Below are positions 8,078 to 19,600 of a stretch of 64,000 nt of DNA, in pieces (positions within the stretch are counted from its first letter, which is position 1; each line of letters opens with the position of its first letter). Position numbers and translations under genes: made by a program. The stretch covers positions 5,276,259-5,340,258 of the forward strand of contig LR746266.1 of the NCBI GenBank assembly GCA_902729315.2, in the 5' to 3' direction. The notes beneath the pieces were generated by a model. The model was not told the DNA's origin. It saw only the letters and a list, made by a program, of their open reading frames with translations, and did no database searches. This DNA comes from Spirodela intermedia. Lineage: Eukaryota; Streptophyta; Magnoliopsida; Alismatales; Araceae.

Positions 8078-11000
8078 GATTAATGTGTTTGTTTTTTTTT
8101 ATCTCAACTTTAAACCACTCAAAGTTATGCATTAAATCGAATCTCTCTTCCCATCAAACTACCATTTATAATTTTTTTCAGGGGCCTGAAATATTTTACA
8201 AACCATCACTGCAAATAAGGGATGGAAGCTAGACAGAGTTAGGAGATTACCTCGGCGGTATCCAACCCTTCTATCCTCACACCTGTCTTTAGGTTGGTAA
8301 TAACAACAGATCCCACAGTTGAAACGTGGCCCCCAGAGTACCCTGAAAACAGCAAGCACCATCTCTAGCATTCTTGAGAAAAACTTCCTAATTCCAGCTA
8401 CTATTAAGCAGACAGACCTTTGAGGAACTCCCAGGCCTCCTCCTCGCTGGATGGCTTTTCTCTGATTATTCCTTTATGGACAACCACCTGCAAATCAGCT
8501 ATGTTCTCTATGATTTCCTACCAAAAATCCCATCAAAATGACCAAAAACAGGCACAAAGTCTAATAAGAGTAATAGTCACTCTTTCCCTGGGTACAAGGA
8601 GAACTGAAAAAAAGAGATTTTTTAGTGGATTTCCTTCAGGTAAAAGGGACCTTATTCCGGAATCCTTAATCTTTCCTTTCTTGAATCCTCTGGTGTAGTA
8701 GGCATTAGTTTGGTGAAGTAAACAGGGAAGAAGATGCAGTGGGAGGGAAAAGAGTATGCTACAAGCTCGTTCTGTAGGCTGTACGTGTTTTGGGTTATTC
8801 TTCCATATAGGAACTGCGTTGACTTGTAAATTTTCTCTATGAAATGGATGATGATGCTTCATGAAATATTAGATGAAAACGCACACGAGGTAAAAGGAAT
8901 TCAGACATACAATATCCGATGTGATTAGCAGTGTTGGCTCATTATCCGTCCCTTCGTAGTCTGCAATATTTAGTCTTGATATGATTGCATCTGCCTGAAT
9001 AAGAAACTAGAATCTGAGGAAAATATGATGACGAACTGTGTGATGATCAAGAAAATTCAAAGAAGATTAGGTAAATGAAACAATAAGACCGAGGAAATAA
9101 ATTGAAGAGACTTTAATTGGGGGGGGGGGGAGGGGGCATTTTTTAACAAGTAAACCTTCCACAGAGCAGAAAAAAACGGGTTGTCTAGTTCATCATAACA
9201 TATTTAGACAAACGTTGATCTTCTACTAGGCTCATCATGAGAAGAAACTTACTGGGAATTGCCATGATAGTTTATGACTTTTCCTTGCGAAAGAACTACA
9301 AGGTTTATAATCAAACTGGTGATTTTTATAAAAAAATAAGGTGTTTTTTTATGATATAGTATGAATAAATTATTTATGACTGCATTCAGCCTGAGACCAA
9401 CACGAAAACCTCACTCTGAGTCCCCGACTCATGAATTGATCGAATTCTGGTACGCTATTAGGCATTGCCGGGGGAAAAGGGATGGTCTCCAAACAAACCA
9501 TGCCAGTAACAAGCTGAACTCTGACAGGATGCAAGACCATCTGCAAAAATTTATTATCTTTTCCACATGATCACCCACTAGACCCGTAGTGGAGGAGTTT
9601 CTTGACACAGATCCTGCTGTAAGTGTTGCTCCGGGTCACTTGGCCAGCCTCATATAAGATTTCCCATATCTTCTCTGTACGAGTACAACATAAATGCACG
9701 CTCCAATGAATCCATCCAATTCATAGACAACAAGTGTTTTACAGCTTGAGGACAGAAGCACAAAAGTTGGGTCCGGTTGCTAAACTCAAACTTAGTTTGG
9801 CTTTGATGATTTTCAAACTGACAAACAAGTATGGGTAAATCGCACTCAATTTTCATTGAAGAAGCTGTAAGCTTGCCCTACAGTCCTTACTCGATTCACG
9901 ACTTAACTCCATATTTGATTAGAAATATGTTTCGATCTCCTCAACACACCGCTACAACTATAGAAGAACTTTTCTGTATAGTCCAATAGTAACTTTCTTT
10001 TTGCTATAATACTCTTTCCAAGTTTTGCCATTTACATGTACAGAAACTAGGGAAAAACAATTACCCATTTTTCAACTGATAGTTGTCTACCCTAAGTTGA
10101 GATATTCCCTTAGTTCTGTTTTCACTGTGTAACTGAGTTTATTAGAATATAGATTCCAAAAGGCCTATATTAGGACCGCCAATGTCAGTGCGTCCATTTT
10201 AAGATGAAGTCTATAGGCTCACATTAGGACGTATGATGTAGCAAAACGTATTCAATTCATGGTGGTTAATTGAATTTACTTCTCTCCATTGGTACGTAAC
10301 AGATCAAGGTGGTTAGAGTTCCTCTTGTGCTAATTTTTTCCCTAAAAGACAAAATGCTGAGAACTCCTTCGAGTTTCCAACCTTTTATCGATCTCAATCT
10401 TCACTTTTTCTCCTCTGGATCAAATATGACGCGTCATTCTATTTTCTAGGCCCTTGTTAGGGCTTCTCCTCTCCACCCCATGTCTTCCTTCTCAATCTTC
10501 TACAGCATATCCTAGGGAATGACATCACTGACAAAATGCACGAGTCTCCCTTGGGAGACTTCCCTTTTTTCATCACAGATAGTCATAGCCCAAATCCAAG
10601 CGACAGGATCTCATCTTCCTTGGGGGATTTCCCTCTCTTCACCGCAGATGGTCAAACCCCAAATCCCAGACCATTTTGGAACTCTTCTAAAGACGAGTTC
10701 TCCCGCATCCTTTACCGTGCTTCTTGAAGGAATCAAGTGACAGGCTGTCTCATGCAACTATGGACTTTTACTGATGATAAATTCTATAGCAACTGTCGAT
10801 TTCTTCATCAATGTAATCAAGTGATGAAGATTATAGTATTAGGGCACAAAAATATGATTATTCTTGGCGGTAAACAAGTGCCAATATAGAGAAACCGTTA
10901 TAATAATGAGGGCAAAATGAATGATTAACTTTCTACATTCTATGGAGAGCTCCATATTGATATTCTATAAACGGGTTGCACAAGATTGAGTGGCTCCTTG

Positions 11001-13135
11001 ATGACAAAGTTGCTCTAGAAGAGAAGGTAAAATTAGTAGCCAAGGAACTAAAATGAGATGCCTTGTCATAGTGGTAACGACTTCAAACTACATGTCACAA
11101 GGTGAATGAATTACTCGTTAAATCATGGTCATGAACGAAGCAACGGATGCAGTTGTAACTCACTTCCAGAGATTATGAATTTTGGTGTTCTGGCAAAAAG
11201 TAAACTGTAGACAAGGCAAACAAACTCTTGAAGAAAATGCTAATACACTTTTCACGCTCATTTTGACATGATATAGACGCTTAAAATACGACAAGATATA
11301 TAGGCAGCCTTCAAAAACTCACCATTTAAAGGAAGGTGCAATGAAAGTTATTCAAGAAATGAAGGAGTACAGCTGGCTTTCATCCGCCCATAAAATTCAA
11401 ACAATTGAAGGGTTTTATATGATGGGGTTTTCAGGTTCAAAGGATAAATATCGGTGTTATTGAAGTGTTTGTTCAAACTTTTGGGACAACTTATCAAAAA
11501 TGATATGTACATGTTAAAAAACTGAAAGATGGTCCAACACAGGAATAAAATTTTTGAAAAAAAAAATTATGCATGATTTAAAGGTGGTTAATTGGGTTCC
11601 TAATGACGGCTAGTATGATGGCCTCCCCTGATAACTGGATCATTGTGACTGGATATATGGGCTCTCAGCCACATTTATTTTTCAGGAAGCACATGACCGA
11701 TAAGTGGATCATCTAAAGCTCATTAACATGACGCACATGATACTACTGGGACCATAAATTGATAGAGACCTTTGTTCAAAACATGCCTACAAATTCATCT
11801 AAGAGCAAATATTTCTGATCAATGATATGATGATAACTTTGAACAGTTTATGTATGATCATACATACAATGTTGGTGAAAGAAAATCGAAGAAAATATGC
11901 AGCGGACATGCCCTGGAAATGTTAGGGCTTTTGGGGTGCTTAGATGACTCTAGCACATGATAAAATAGTCTTTAAGGAGCTTTCAACGCTTAAAAATGTT
12001 CCAGACTAAGTGTAGGGTACTAGGAAAATACAAATGAAAAAGATATCGCAGGTAGAGAAGTAGTGAACGAGTAGAAACTACAAAGTTACCCCTTACTGAA
12101 AATTTGACACCAATACATGCCATTTAAAAAAATTAAGACACGAAAAACTCTATTAAACTTTGATTTGTGAGAGAGTTATCTCGGAGAGAAATTCATACCT
12201 TTGCCTTGGCTAGAACTGACACTAATTCCGCTGGGTTTTCTCTCCTTATACCCTTTTCATCAATGTCTGCGGTCTAGTCCAAAACAATCGATTTCATGTA
12301 AGAGATTAGGATTGAGTAAGAAATGAGGGTACGTATATGCAATCCAATGTACACATAAGCAAGAATTAGCATATGCATAGATGGTCAGTCGTGGTATTTG
12401 ATAGTGGATGAGGGGGAGAAAGAGATAAACCATGACTGTGAATTGATATCCCATGTCAGCCAAGATCTTTCGGCGTGCAACTGATTTTGATCCCAAGATT
12501 ATCTGTGACAGAAAATCCACCAAACTATCAGAAAGAAGGACGGCAATAAAATACCAGCTCGTGTTTCACATTATCATGTAATACTCTAAGAAAACACGGC
12601 ATTAAATGTGAATCTTATAAATTATCTTAGCTTCCAAAAGTTCATCAGGAACCGCATTGTTCTTCTCTCGGCAACAACTTTCTTTCTCGCGTAATGCATT
12701 CAGTGTGTCAGCGAACATTTGGCGAGCGACTAATTCGTGAAAACGATGAAGAAAGAGATAAAATCGCTTTCTCCACTGATTTCCCGCCAACCTCCAAAAC
12801 ACCCATTATCAGAAACTCGGAAGCCGAAGCCCGAAGTAATCGCCATGACGTTTGGAAAAGGAGCATTTCGTGATTCATCACACGAAAGCTGTATTTACTC
12901 ACGCACATTACATCACAATTTTCTGTTTTTTCCCCGGAACTTGGGACCGGAAGCAGATTTTCAAACACAGACAAACACCCGACCAAAAAATCGCATCGAA
13001 GGCACCACCAACCAACCTCCCGCACCAGATATCGCACTCACCGGCGTGAAGAACCATTTCCATTTCCTCTTCAGGCTGAGATCGAGAGAACGGAGGGAGA
13101 CTGACCTTGAACGAGGCGGGTTTCGCAGCAGCCAT
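7190..13135 (-). CDS. Maf-like nucleoside triphosphate pyrophosphatase (At5g66550 type)
   Basis: Nine exons, minus strand: 13135-13106, 12502-12431, 12273-12199, 8994-8911, 8487-8418, 8342-8251, 7599-7558, 7436-7356, 7273-7190; all phases agree and give 209 aa, close to the roughly 207 aa of Arabidopsis At5g66550. Maf/HAM1 enzymes hydrolyse non-canonical or surplus nucleotides to the monophosphate and pyrophosphate. Visible motifs: the phosphate-binding ILGSKSVARR near the N terminus (residues 12-21), TADIDEK (35-41), IREKP, then AGGLLLEHP and DSVMGLP near the C terminus. The catalytic segment reads LLITSDI-VVVHKG (Asp86), whereas YceF-type Maf proteins have SDQ at this point; the Ile is coded by the last codon of exon 4. 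Probably cytosolic, with no transit peptide seen. It shares a 536-bp head-to-head promoter with the FIP1 gene. Confidence 0.9.
7324..7347 (+). repeat. (AAAT)n microsatellite inside the last Maf intron
   Basis: Six tandem AAAT units fill about a third of the 82-base intron 7274-7355, directly behind its donor. Confidence 0.9.
7905..8010 (+). repeat. Imperfect 78-bp tandem duplication in a Maf intron
   Basis: The phrase GATAAATCATCTAAAGTC occurs at about 7914 and again at about 7992, each preceded by a TGGTTTTTG-like run and followed by AATAAT-rich DNA. It lies in the intron 7600-8250. Confidence 0.75.
8033..8075 (+). repeat. (AAT)n microsatellite
   Basis: About fourteen AAT units in the Maf intron 7600-8250, following the duplicated block at 7905-8010. 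Confidence 0.9.
10548..10668 (+). repeat. Two imperfect copies of a 69-bp unit
   Basis: Copy 1 starts at about 10548 and copy 2 at about 10617; shared text includes CCTTGGG-GA-TTCCCT, CAGAT-GTCA and CCCAAATCC. The 69-base period is a multiple of three. In the frame from 10536 the translation repeats as SPLGDFPFFITDSHSPNP then SSLGDFPLFTADGQTPNP. I recognise no family. It lies upstream of the gag relic in the same intron and could belong to the same element. Confidence 0.6.
10917..11520 (+). mobile_element. Decayed Ty3/gypsy-type retrotransposon gag fragment
   Basis: Plus-strand translation, with several stops and frame changes, keeps the layout of a plant gypsy gag. In order: STFYGELHIDIL; after a frame change INGLHKIEWLLDD then EEKVKLVAKELK (about 10970-11053); a broken tryptophan-rich stretch; KQRMQL-LTSRDYE (about 11135-11180); QKVNCRQGKQTLEENANTLF (about 11195-11254); and, near 11465-11515, a decayed CCHC-knuckle-like FKLLGQLIKND. 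Stops follow ELK and interrupt the segments after it, so it cannot be translated. I found no LTRs, protease, reverse transcriptase or integrase, so this is a partial fossil, inserted antisense to the host gene. Confidence 0.65.
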
Positions 13136-13671
13136 GGCCTCGCGCAGGTAACCCAAATGCCCCACTGAGCCCCAGGAGCAAGAGGCTCCGGTGCTGTAGG
13201 AATCAAAAGTACGCTGTATTTGGGCCTTCCATGGTCATTCGGCCCATTATGAGTTCGTCCACCATGAACCTAGGCCCAAACCATATGAGTCCATACCACA
13301 CTGCCCCAATAAAAAAATGATTGAGATAAATATAATATAAGGAATATTTTAATTAAGTCCTCATAAGTCAAATTATTGTGGTTATAAGTTAATAATTTTC
13401 ATCCCAAAAATGCCTTATAAAATTACCTTTTCGTTTTTGGGTCCCAATCGGTTCGGTTCGTTCGAGACCGCCACCGTGTCGTGGATACGATAGAGAGGCG
13501 GTATATCGGGTCTGCAAAGGAACCATTAAGGATCCGTCAAGTGAAACGGAGGCGCCTGTATTTCTCTGTGGAAGAGGAGGGAAAGATCAGCGAGAAGGGG
13601 CGGTGCTCTTCATAAGACTGGGAGCTCTCTCGCGCAGGGGCGCGCCCGGTGTTCTCTCCTCCGCACCAGAG
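13136..13671. promoter_or_regulatory. Bidirectional promoter between Maf-like and FIP1 genes
   Basis: Only 536 bases separate the two divergent ATGs. Three site II motifs (TGGGCC near 13220, GGCCCA near 13241 and 13273) cluster in the middle, and no strong TATA box is seen beside either start. Shared control is plausible but inferred. Confidence 0.6.
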
Positions 13672-16600
13672 ATGGCGGATGAGGACGAGTTTGGGGATCT
13701 CTATGTGGATGTTCTTCGCCCTGCTTCGGGTCCTCCGCAGTCGTTGCCGTCAAGCTCCATCGATGCCAGGCTCGGCAGCTCGAAGCCTGCGGCCCTCGAT
13801 CCCAATTTTCTGTTCGAGGGAGACGATGATGAGGACGAAGAAGACAAGGGAGTATTCCATGGGGCTTCGGATTCATATGTAGGTCCTACTTCTAGGACGT
13901 CTCCTCGAGGACCGGAGCCGTCCATAGTTGTTGAGTCTCGTAAAGGAAGGGATGAAGACTGGATGCTCGGGGATGGGCGTGTCCCCGAGGAGCAGCCCGT
14001 GGGTTGGAGTGATGAGGAAGGCGAGGGTTTGGGTAGGGTTTCAAGCCCCAACAAAGAGTATTCCCCCCCAGAAAGAGACGAATTTAGGTTTTCGCTGGAT
14101 GAGGAAGAGGAGGTGGAGAGCACGGTTCTGGAGGCTTCACGCGTGAAGGTGGAGGAAGAGAAAGATGTAGGGATTCACGAAGTTCTTCTGGCTACTGCGC
14201 CGGGGAAAAAAGCCTCAAGGACAATGGAGATCGATCATAGGGTTGACGATGTTGATCAAGAGCCTGTTATTCCTGGTCTTTCTGCCGTTTCTCCTGCACC
14301 AAGTGCCTTCCGCGGGATGGATGACAGTGATGAAAAAATCTCTAGAAGCGAAGACTTGGAGAGTGATAGTGATGACGATCTACAGATTGTTCTGAACGAC
14401 GATAATGTCGGGCGACCCTTTGGTGGGGTCAGAAACACGATTGCTGGGGTTGAGGATGAGGATGAGGAAGAGGATCTGGTTATTGTCACCGACGAGGACC
14501 ATCATCATCATCATGCAGTGGAGGAGCAGGAGTATGGCGACGAATTAACACAGGCGCCTCTGGATGGTGAGAGAAATGAGGTCTTGGAGGCGTCAAAAGG
14601 GAATGGGGGAGTCGGTGGCATTGGGCTGAGGATTGGATACAACAGTCATGGGTTTCATGGCCAGCATCATTCACAGTTTAAGGTCTGCCATCTTTCTTAA
14701 ATAACCTATTGGCTGATGGCGGAAGGATCATAATTCTTGTATAGTGCTACTATCAAAGTGCTTGGTTGCTCCTTTATTCCTTGCGCCAGTTTAAGCTGAT
14801 TTATGGGACTTCACTCATTTCTCTCTTAAGCTAATCTCAACTACCTAATCAGATATCTTTGACTTTCTGCATGAAGCATCTCATTTCCAGATATAGAATG
14901 TATTTCAAGTTTTTTCACAATGTCGTACTCCAAGTCTTGTCTTCTTGATATGAAATATCTGTCATCATGTCTTTCTGTTTGAAATAGCTTTGTCCTGAGA
15001 ATTCGCATCAGTTCCAGCCTGGTCTCTGTCTGCAATGTCATGCTAGTAATGATTTTTACATGAAATCGGTGACTAGATGGTTGCTTTTATTTGTGTTTGC
15101 CTATTTTGTCGTTTCAAACCTTACATAAAAGGGTTACTTGATTTCTATCATATAGAGGTCCACTAAATGTTGTCTGAATAGATTTCCATGGGGAAATGGT
15201 AAGCATATTTAAGGTTTTCTTCCCTGAAGACACTAGCAGTTGTCACCTTGTTTTCAGAATCTGCCTTAATGATATGACTGATATCTTTGGCGCATGGAAA
15301 ATCAACCAAACCTATTATCACTTTCACTTTGTTATATATCTTCAGATAGTGAATTCATCTAAGGAGAATTTCTCTCTCCTGTCACTATCACGTGCCCTTA
15401 AAGATTTTGATTCGGTCATTCTGCTAGGATCATAGTCAAGCTCAAATTGTTTGGGGTTGCGTGTCGATTTTCTTTTATGCCATGACTGACTGCATCCGCT
15501 TAGAGATTATTCATATTTCCTGATAAACCTTGGTTTTTTCTTTAGCATTGTTGTTGATTTCCTGAAATAGTAGTTTATGTTTAAATCAGATGACTGTTAT
15601 CGGAAAACTGTCTTTTGTATCATCGCCAATGAAGAAATCAACATGTTATGGAATTTTTGAAATATTCAATATTATTTATCATATCATTCCTTGAACTTTA
15701 TGTGCGTGTTCATAATTCTTTTTTTCCGTATATGATTCTGTAAAGACGAGTTCATGTATCCATTTTTCATTTTTTCCTCATTCCTTCCTATTTCTGAAAA
15801 TTGGTAATATACAAATGTCCCTTGTTCTGGTGGGTTTTTTTTTCTAATATTAACGTTTTCATTGCTTCTTTCAGAATGTTTTTTTGTGATACTTATTTTT
15901 CGTTTAATATTTTGAGCTTTTTGCTGATTTATAGTTTTGAGGTTGACCGTCCTGGTGCTCAGTATCTTTGTACGTTTAAATGTTGTCCAAAATATGAGCA
16001 GATCTAGTACAACATTGAACATCATTTCATGCATTTACATTCATCAAGTTGGAAAGCGATAAAAGATTTGAGAAATTGATAACTTTGGTTTTTCAGTCTT
16101 TTTTCTACGAATATTGGTAATCATCTGATGCATCAACTTGGAACTTACTTTCTACTTTCTATTGCTTACCTTCTTGGTTTGCAGTATATCAGACCTGGTG
16201 CAGCAGGCATTCCTGGAGGGTCCACTGGTAGTACTGGAGCAACTTCAGGTCAGGCTCGTCCTTCACCTGCAATGGGTCCTATGACTGCTCGAACTAGAGG
16301 GATGCAAAAAGGTCCTCACTCAGGTTATGGAGGGCCAACTTGGGGAAGTAATGCAGCACGAGCCTATGGTAGCGGGTTGGATTTCACGCTTCCCTCACAC
16401 AAGTAAGTTATTATGTAATGATGCGGCAAATTTAAATGAAACAAATGTATTATGTGGAGAACTTATGTCCGTGATTGACCCCTTAAACAAGAATTATTGA
16501 TTGACCCCTTAAATGCTAATTGAGGGGATGTTCTTAGGCAGCCAAGAAAGTATGCTAACGGAGATGTTTGTCAAAACAATAATTCTTGAGATGTACTTTA

Positions 16601-19600
16601 CGTGCCGACTTTCCTACTGACATTTATTGCTGGCAGTGTTTTTTCATTTTTTTACAAAAGTTTTGCTGAATATTCATTTTCTCTGCACAAATGTAGTCTG
16701 CTCCTTAAAAATGTGTTTCTGTTGTTGTGAACAAGTTAATTGATTGTTTTCCAGTTTCTAAAATGTAATATGGTGTCTGAATACTGTATCTTTCCCGCAT
16801 GGTTGTCTGTTGACTGACAATTTTCAGACACTCCCATTTCTTTCTATGACTGAAATATTTTCTCGTTTCTAATCTGAACTTAGCAGTGTATTGATGAATA
16901 ACGAATGAATGTCAGTTTGAGGAAAGGATTTCAGTGATGGCATGAATGCTTGCCTTAGGGCAGCGACAGTGAGCTAGCTTTACGGGGTTTTTGGGAGAGC
17001 ACCTATCTCTTCCCCCTTGTCCTCCCTATCCATTGCGCATTGAAAACTTCCTTTTTAAGAAGCTGCTTTAAATACTGAAAATATCTGATTGTCTATTAAA
17101 ATTTGATGAAGGCAGTTGTGTCTCCTTTCATGTGTCTAACAGCTGTTGGTTCTGGGGATTTTTTTTTAGGACAATATTTGATGTTGACATCGATGGCTTT
17201 GAGGAAAAACCATGGAGACACCCTGGAGTTGATATTTCAGATTTCTTCAACTTTGGACTTGATGAAGAAAGTTGGAGAGATTATCGAAAACATTTGGCAA
17301 GCATTTTTTTTCTTCCTTGGATATTGATAAGTGCATCCTAAAAATGGGGAGAGAGGTGAATGTCACACTGTTTTTCTTTTCTATTACTGACCAAATCGGT
17401 TTTGATACTGCAGGAGCAGCTTCGTCTTGAGGCCACAATGCAAAGCAAGATACGTGTATATGAGAGTGGGAGATCTGAGCAGGTAACCATGCATATGCAC
17501 TGCTTGGTACTAATAGATTGATCCTTATTTTTTTACTTTCATGACTTCTCTTTTTAGGATTACGATCCAGATCTGCCTCCAGAACTTGCAGCTGCGACTG
17601 GTGCTCAGGATTACTCTGATAGTACTCACCATGGAAAGCCGGATGGTGGATGTATCGATTTAATTGGCCCTGGAATTGGAGCTGTCCGGTCCCACGCACA
17701 ATTAGTATGAATTTCCACTCTCTCTTACTCGTTCCTCCTTGGCTTTTATTGGTATAGCTTTTCTGAATTGATGTGCAAGCCCTGTTTACGTTCATGTATG
17801 TTCTAAATGCCTGTTTTCATCATAATTTTTCAGTTATCATCTTTGTATAACCGGCTCAATTGATTTGAATTGCATAATTGGGCCTGGAATTGGAGCTGTG
17901 GCTCAGCTCTTCCTTTTACGCTTCTATCGAATTTTCCAAGCAAAGTGAACTAGTTTCTGGAATTTCATGCAAATTTTGATCTTAAAAGAAGTCTCATTTT
18001 AGTAGCCCCATATGGCATAATTTATTTACATTCATGTGGATGCCGTTAGGGTGAGGGGGGTGGGGAAATGGTTAACAGTGCTTTGCGTTATCCTGTTTAT
18101 ATGAACTATTATCAACATTCTATGACCAAAAAAATTGCGTTCACAAGCAGCCAACGGGAAGGGCAATACAAGTCGAGGGTGGCTGTGGTGATCGTCTTCC
18201 TTCTATTGATACCAGACGACCGCGAATGCGTGATTCTGATGCAATCATAGAGGTATGCCTTATCCAAGTTCTACATATATTTGGGGGAAGGGTCCAATTG
18301 TTGGTTGAAGGAACTTATGGTCATCTGTTGAAAATTTTCTTGCAAAACAGATTGTTCTGCAGGATTCTGTTGATGATTCGATCACATCCAATGGGACCTC
18401 GAATCAACAACTGTATGAACGCCAAGGGAAGGATTTTGGAGCAAGTCATGAATCAGAGGAGCATGATAGGGATGCTGATTCGGAGTACTTGGAACATACA
18501 CTGCCTGTTTTTAGTGATAGGAAGGGAGAGATGATAGATGGAAAGGAAACTTTTACAGGGTCTGTTGAGAACAGTGTCCCAGAAGGGAACGGCATTTTGC
18601 CCTCTCCTCCAGATGTGTCACTTCAGCATTCCTACGACTCAAAATCACATAGTCCTATTTATGATGTTGACCGTCGTGGTACACGGCCAGTTGCAAGGTA
18701 TGGCATAGTCTTTTGGGCAATTCGTTTGAAAAAAATAAATTTCATATTGTGCCTTTTGTTTCCTTCCACTGTTCTCGAAATTTTTGATTCTCTCAGACGA
18801 ACTTCAGCCACTTTGTTGAATTTGATGCACGTTTTGTTAACCCTTCTACTGTTTATTATCAGTATTTATTTTTTTCGGTTAAAGTTAATTATCTGATCAG
18901 TCATGAGAAGAGATCAATTTTCCTCTCATGTTTGGTATTGGCCGAGTTTTGCACTTGGACATATCAAATATATGCAGTTTTAATAAGAGATGTGCTTGGA
19001 GTCTTGTTGCTGTTGGATGTGTGTAGATGTGGTAGGGAGTGGATATTGGTGCAAACTATTGGAGAATATTATTACAACAGCTCTTTAGATGTTGGATGAA
19101 ACCATGTTCTTTAGATGAGGGTACAATCTTGCATGCTTTTTTTTACGTTATGCATGCGTTGCTTGATTTCTCTTAAAGAATATTCCGTCGAGTGTAGATG
19201 GCCATTAAGGTCAATCTAATTTGCGCTGTCATGAATCTGGCTTTAAGTTTTGTCCCTATAAAGATTGAAAACACTGGTACATGATAGTGGTGTGTCAACG
19301 GAAGGCCCGAAATTTTGATGAATAATCATGATCGCGTGCTGAACTTGATGGTCTATGGGCAACATCCTGCACTATGGAGCTCCCAGTGTAGTTAGTAGGC
19401 CGGAAAGGGGAATCTGTTTAAATCGCATGCTATAAATAAGAAATATGATAGTCACATGACCAATAAGTTAGGATGCTTGTGAATGTTTAGAAGAAGGACA
19501 AGATCATTCGAAAATTTTGAGCAAAGGGCTGTAAGTTGCCTTTGCTCATGAATGAGTTAAATTTTATGATCCCCCATTCCTTGGCTATACACTTTTCTTA

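Larger units (their letters stand above)
8995..12198 (-). other. Large 3.2-kb intron of the Maf-like gene
   Basis: Runs from donor GTATGA (12198) to acceptor ATTCAG (8995) on the minus strand, far longer than the other Maf introns (80 to about 650 bases). It holds a poly-G run (9120-9130), a 69-bp-period duplication (10548-10668) and a decayed gypsy-type gag on the opposite strand (about 10917-11520), so insertions probably enlarged it. Confidence 0.75.

Noticed and set aside
12602-13049. Several overlapping frames upstream of the second Maf exon
   Set aside because: They lie in Maf intron 1 and its splice flanks, and none matches the Maf N terminus once exon 1 (MAAAKPASFK) is joined to exon 2.
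13603-13671. Earlier in-frame ATG for the FIP1-like gene
   Set aside because: It would add 23 residues not expected before the DEFGDLY start of the family; kept only as an alternative.
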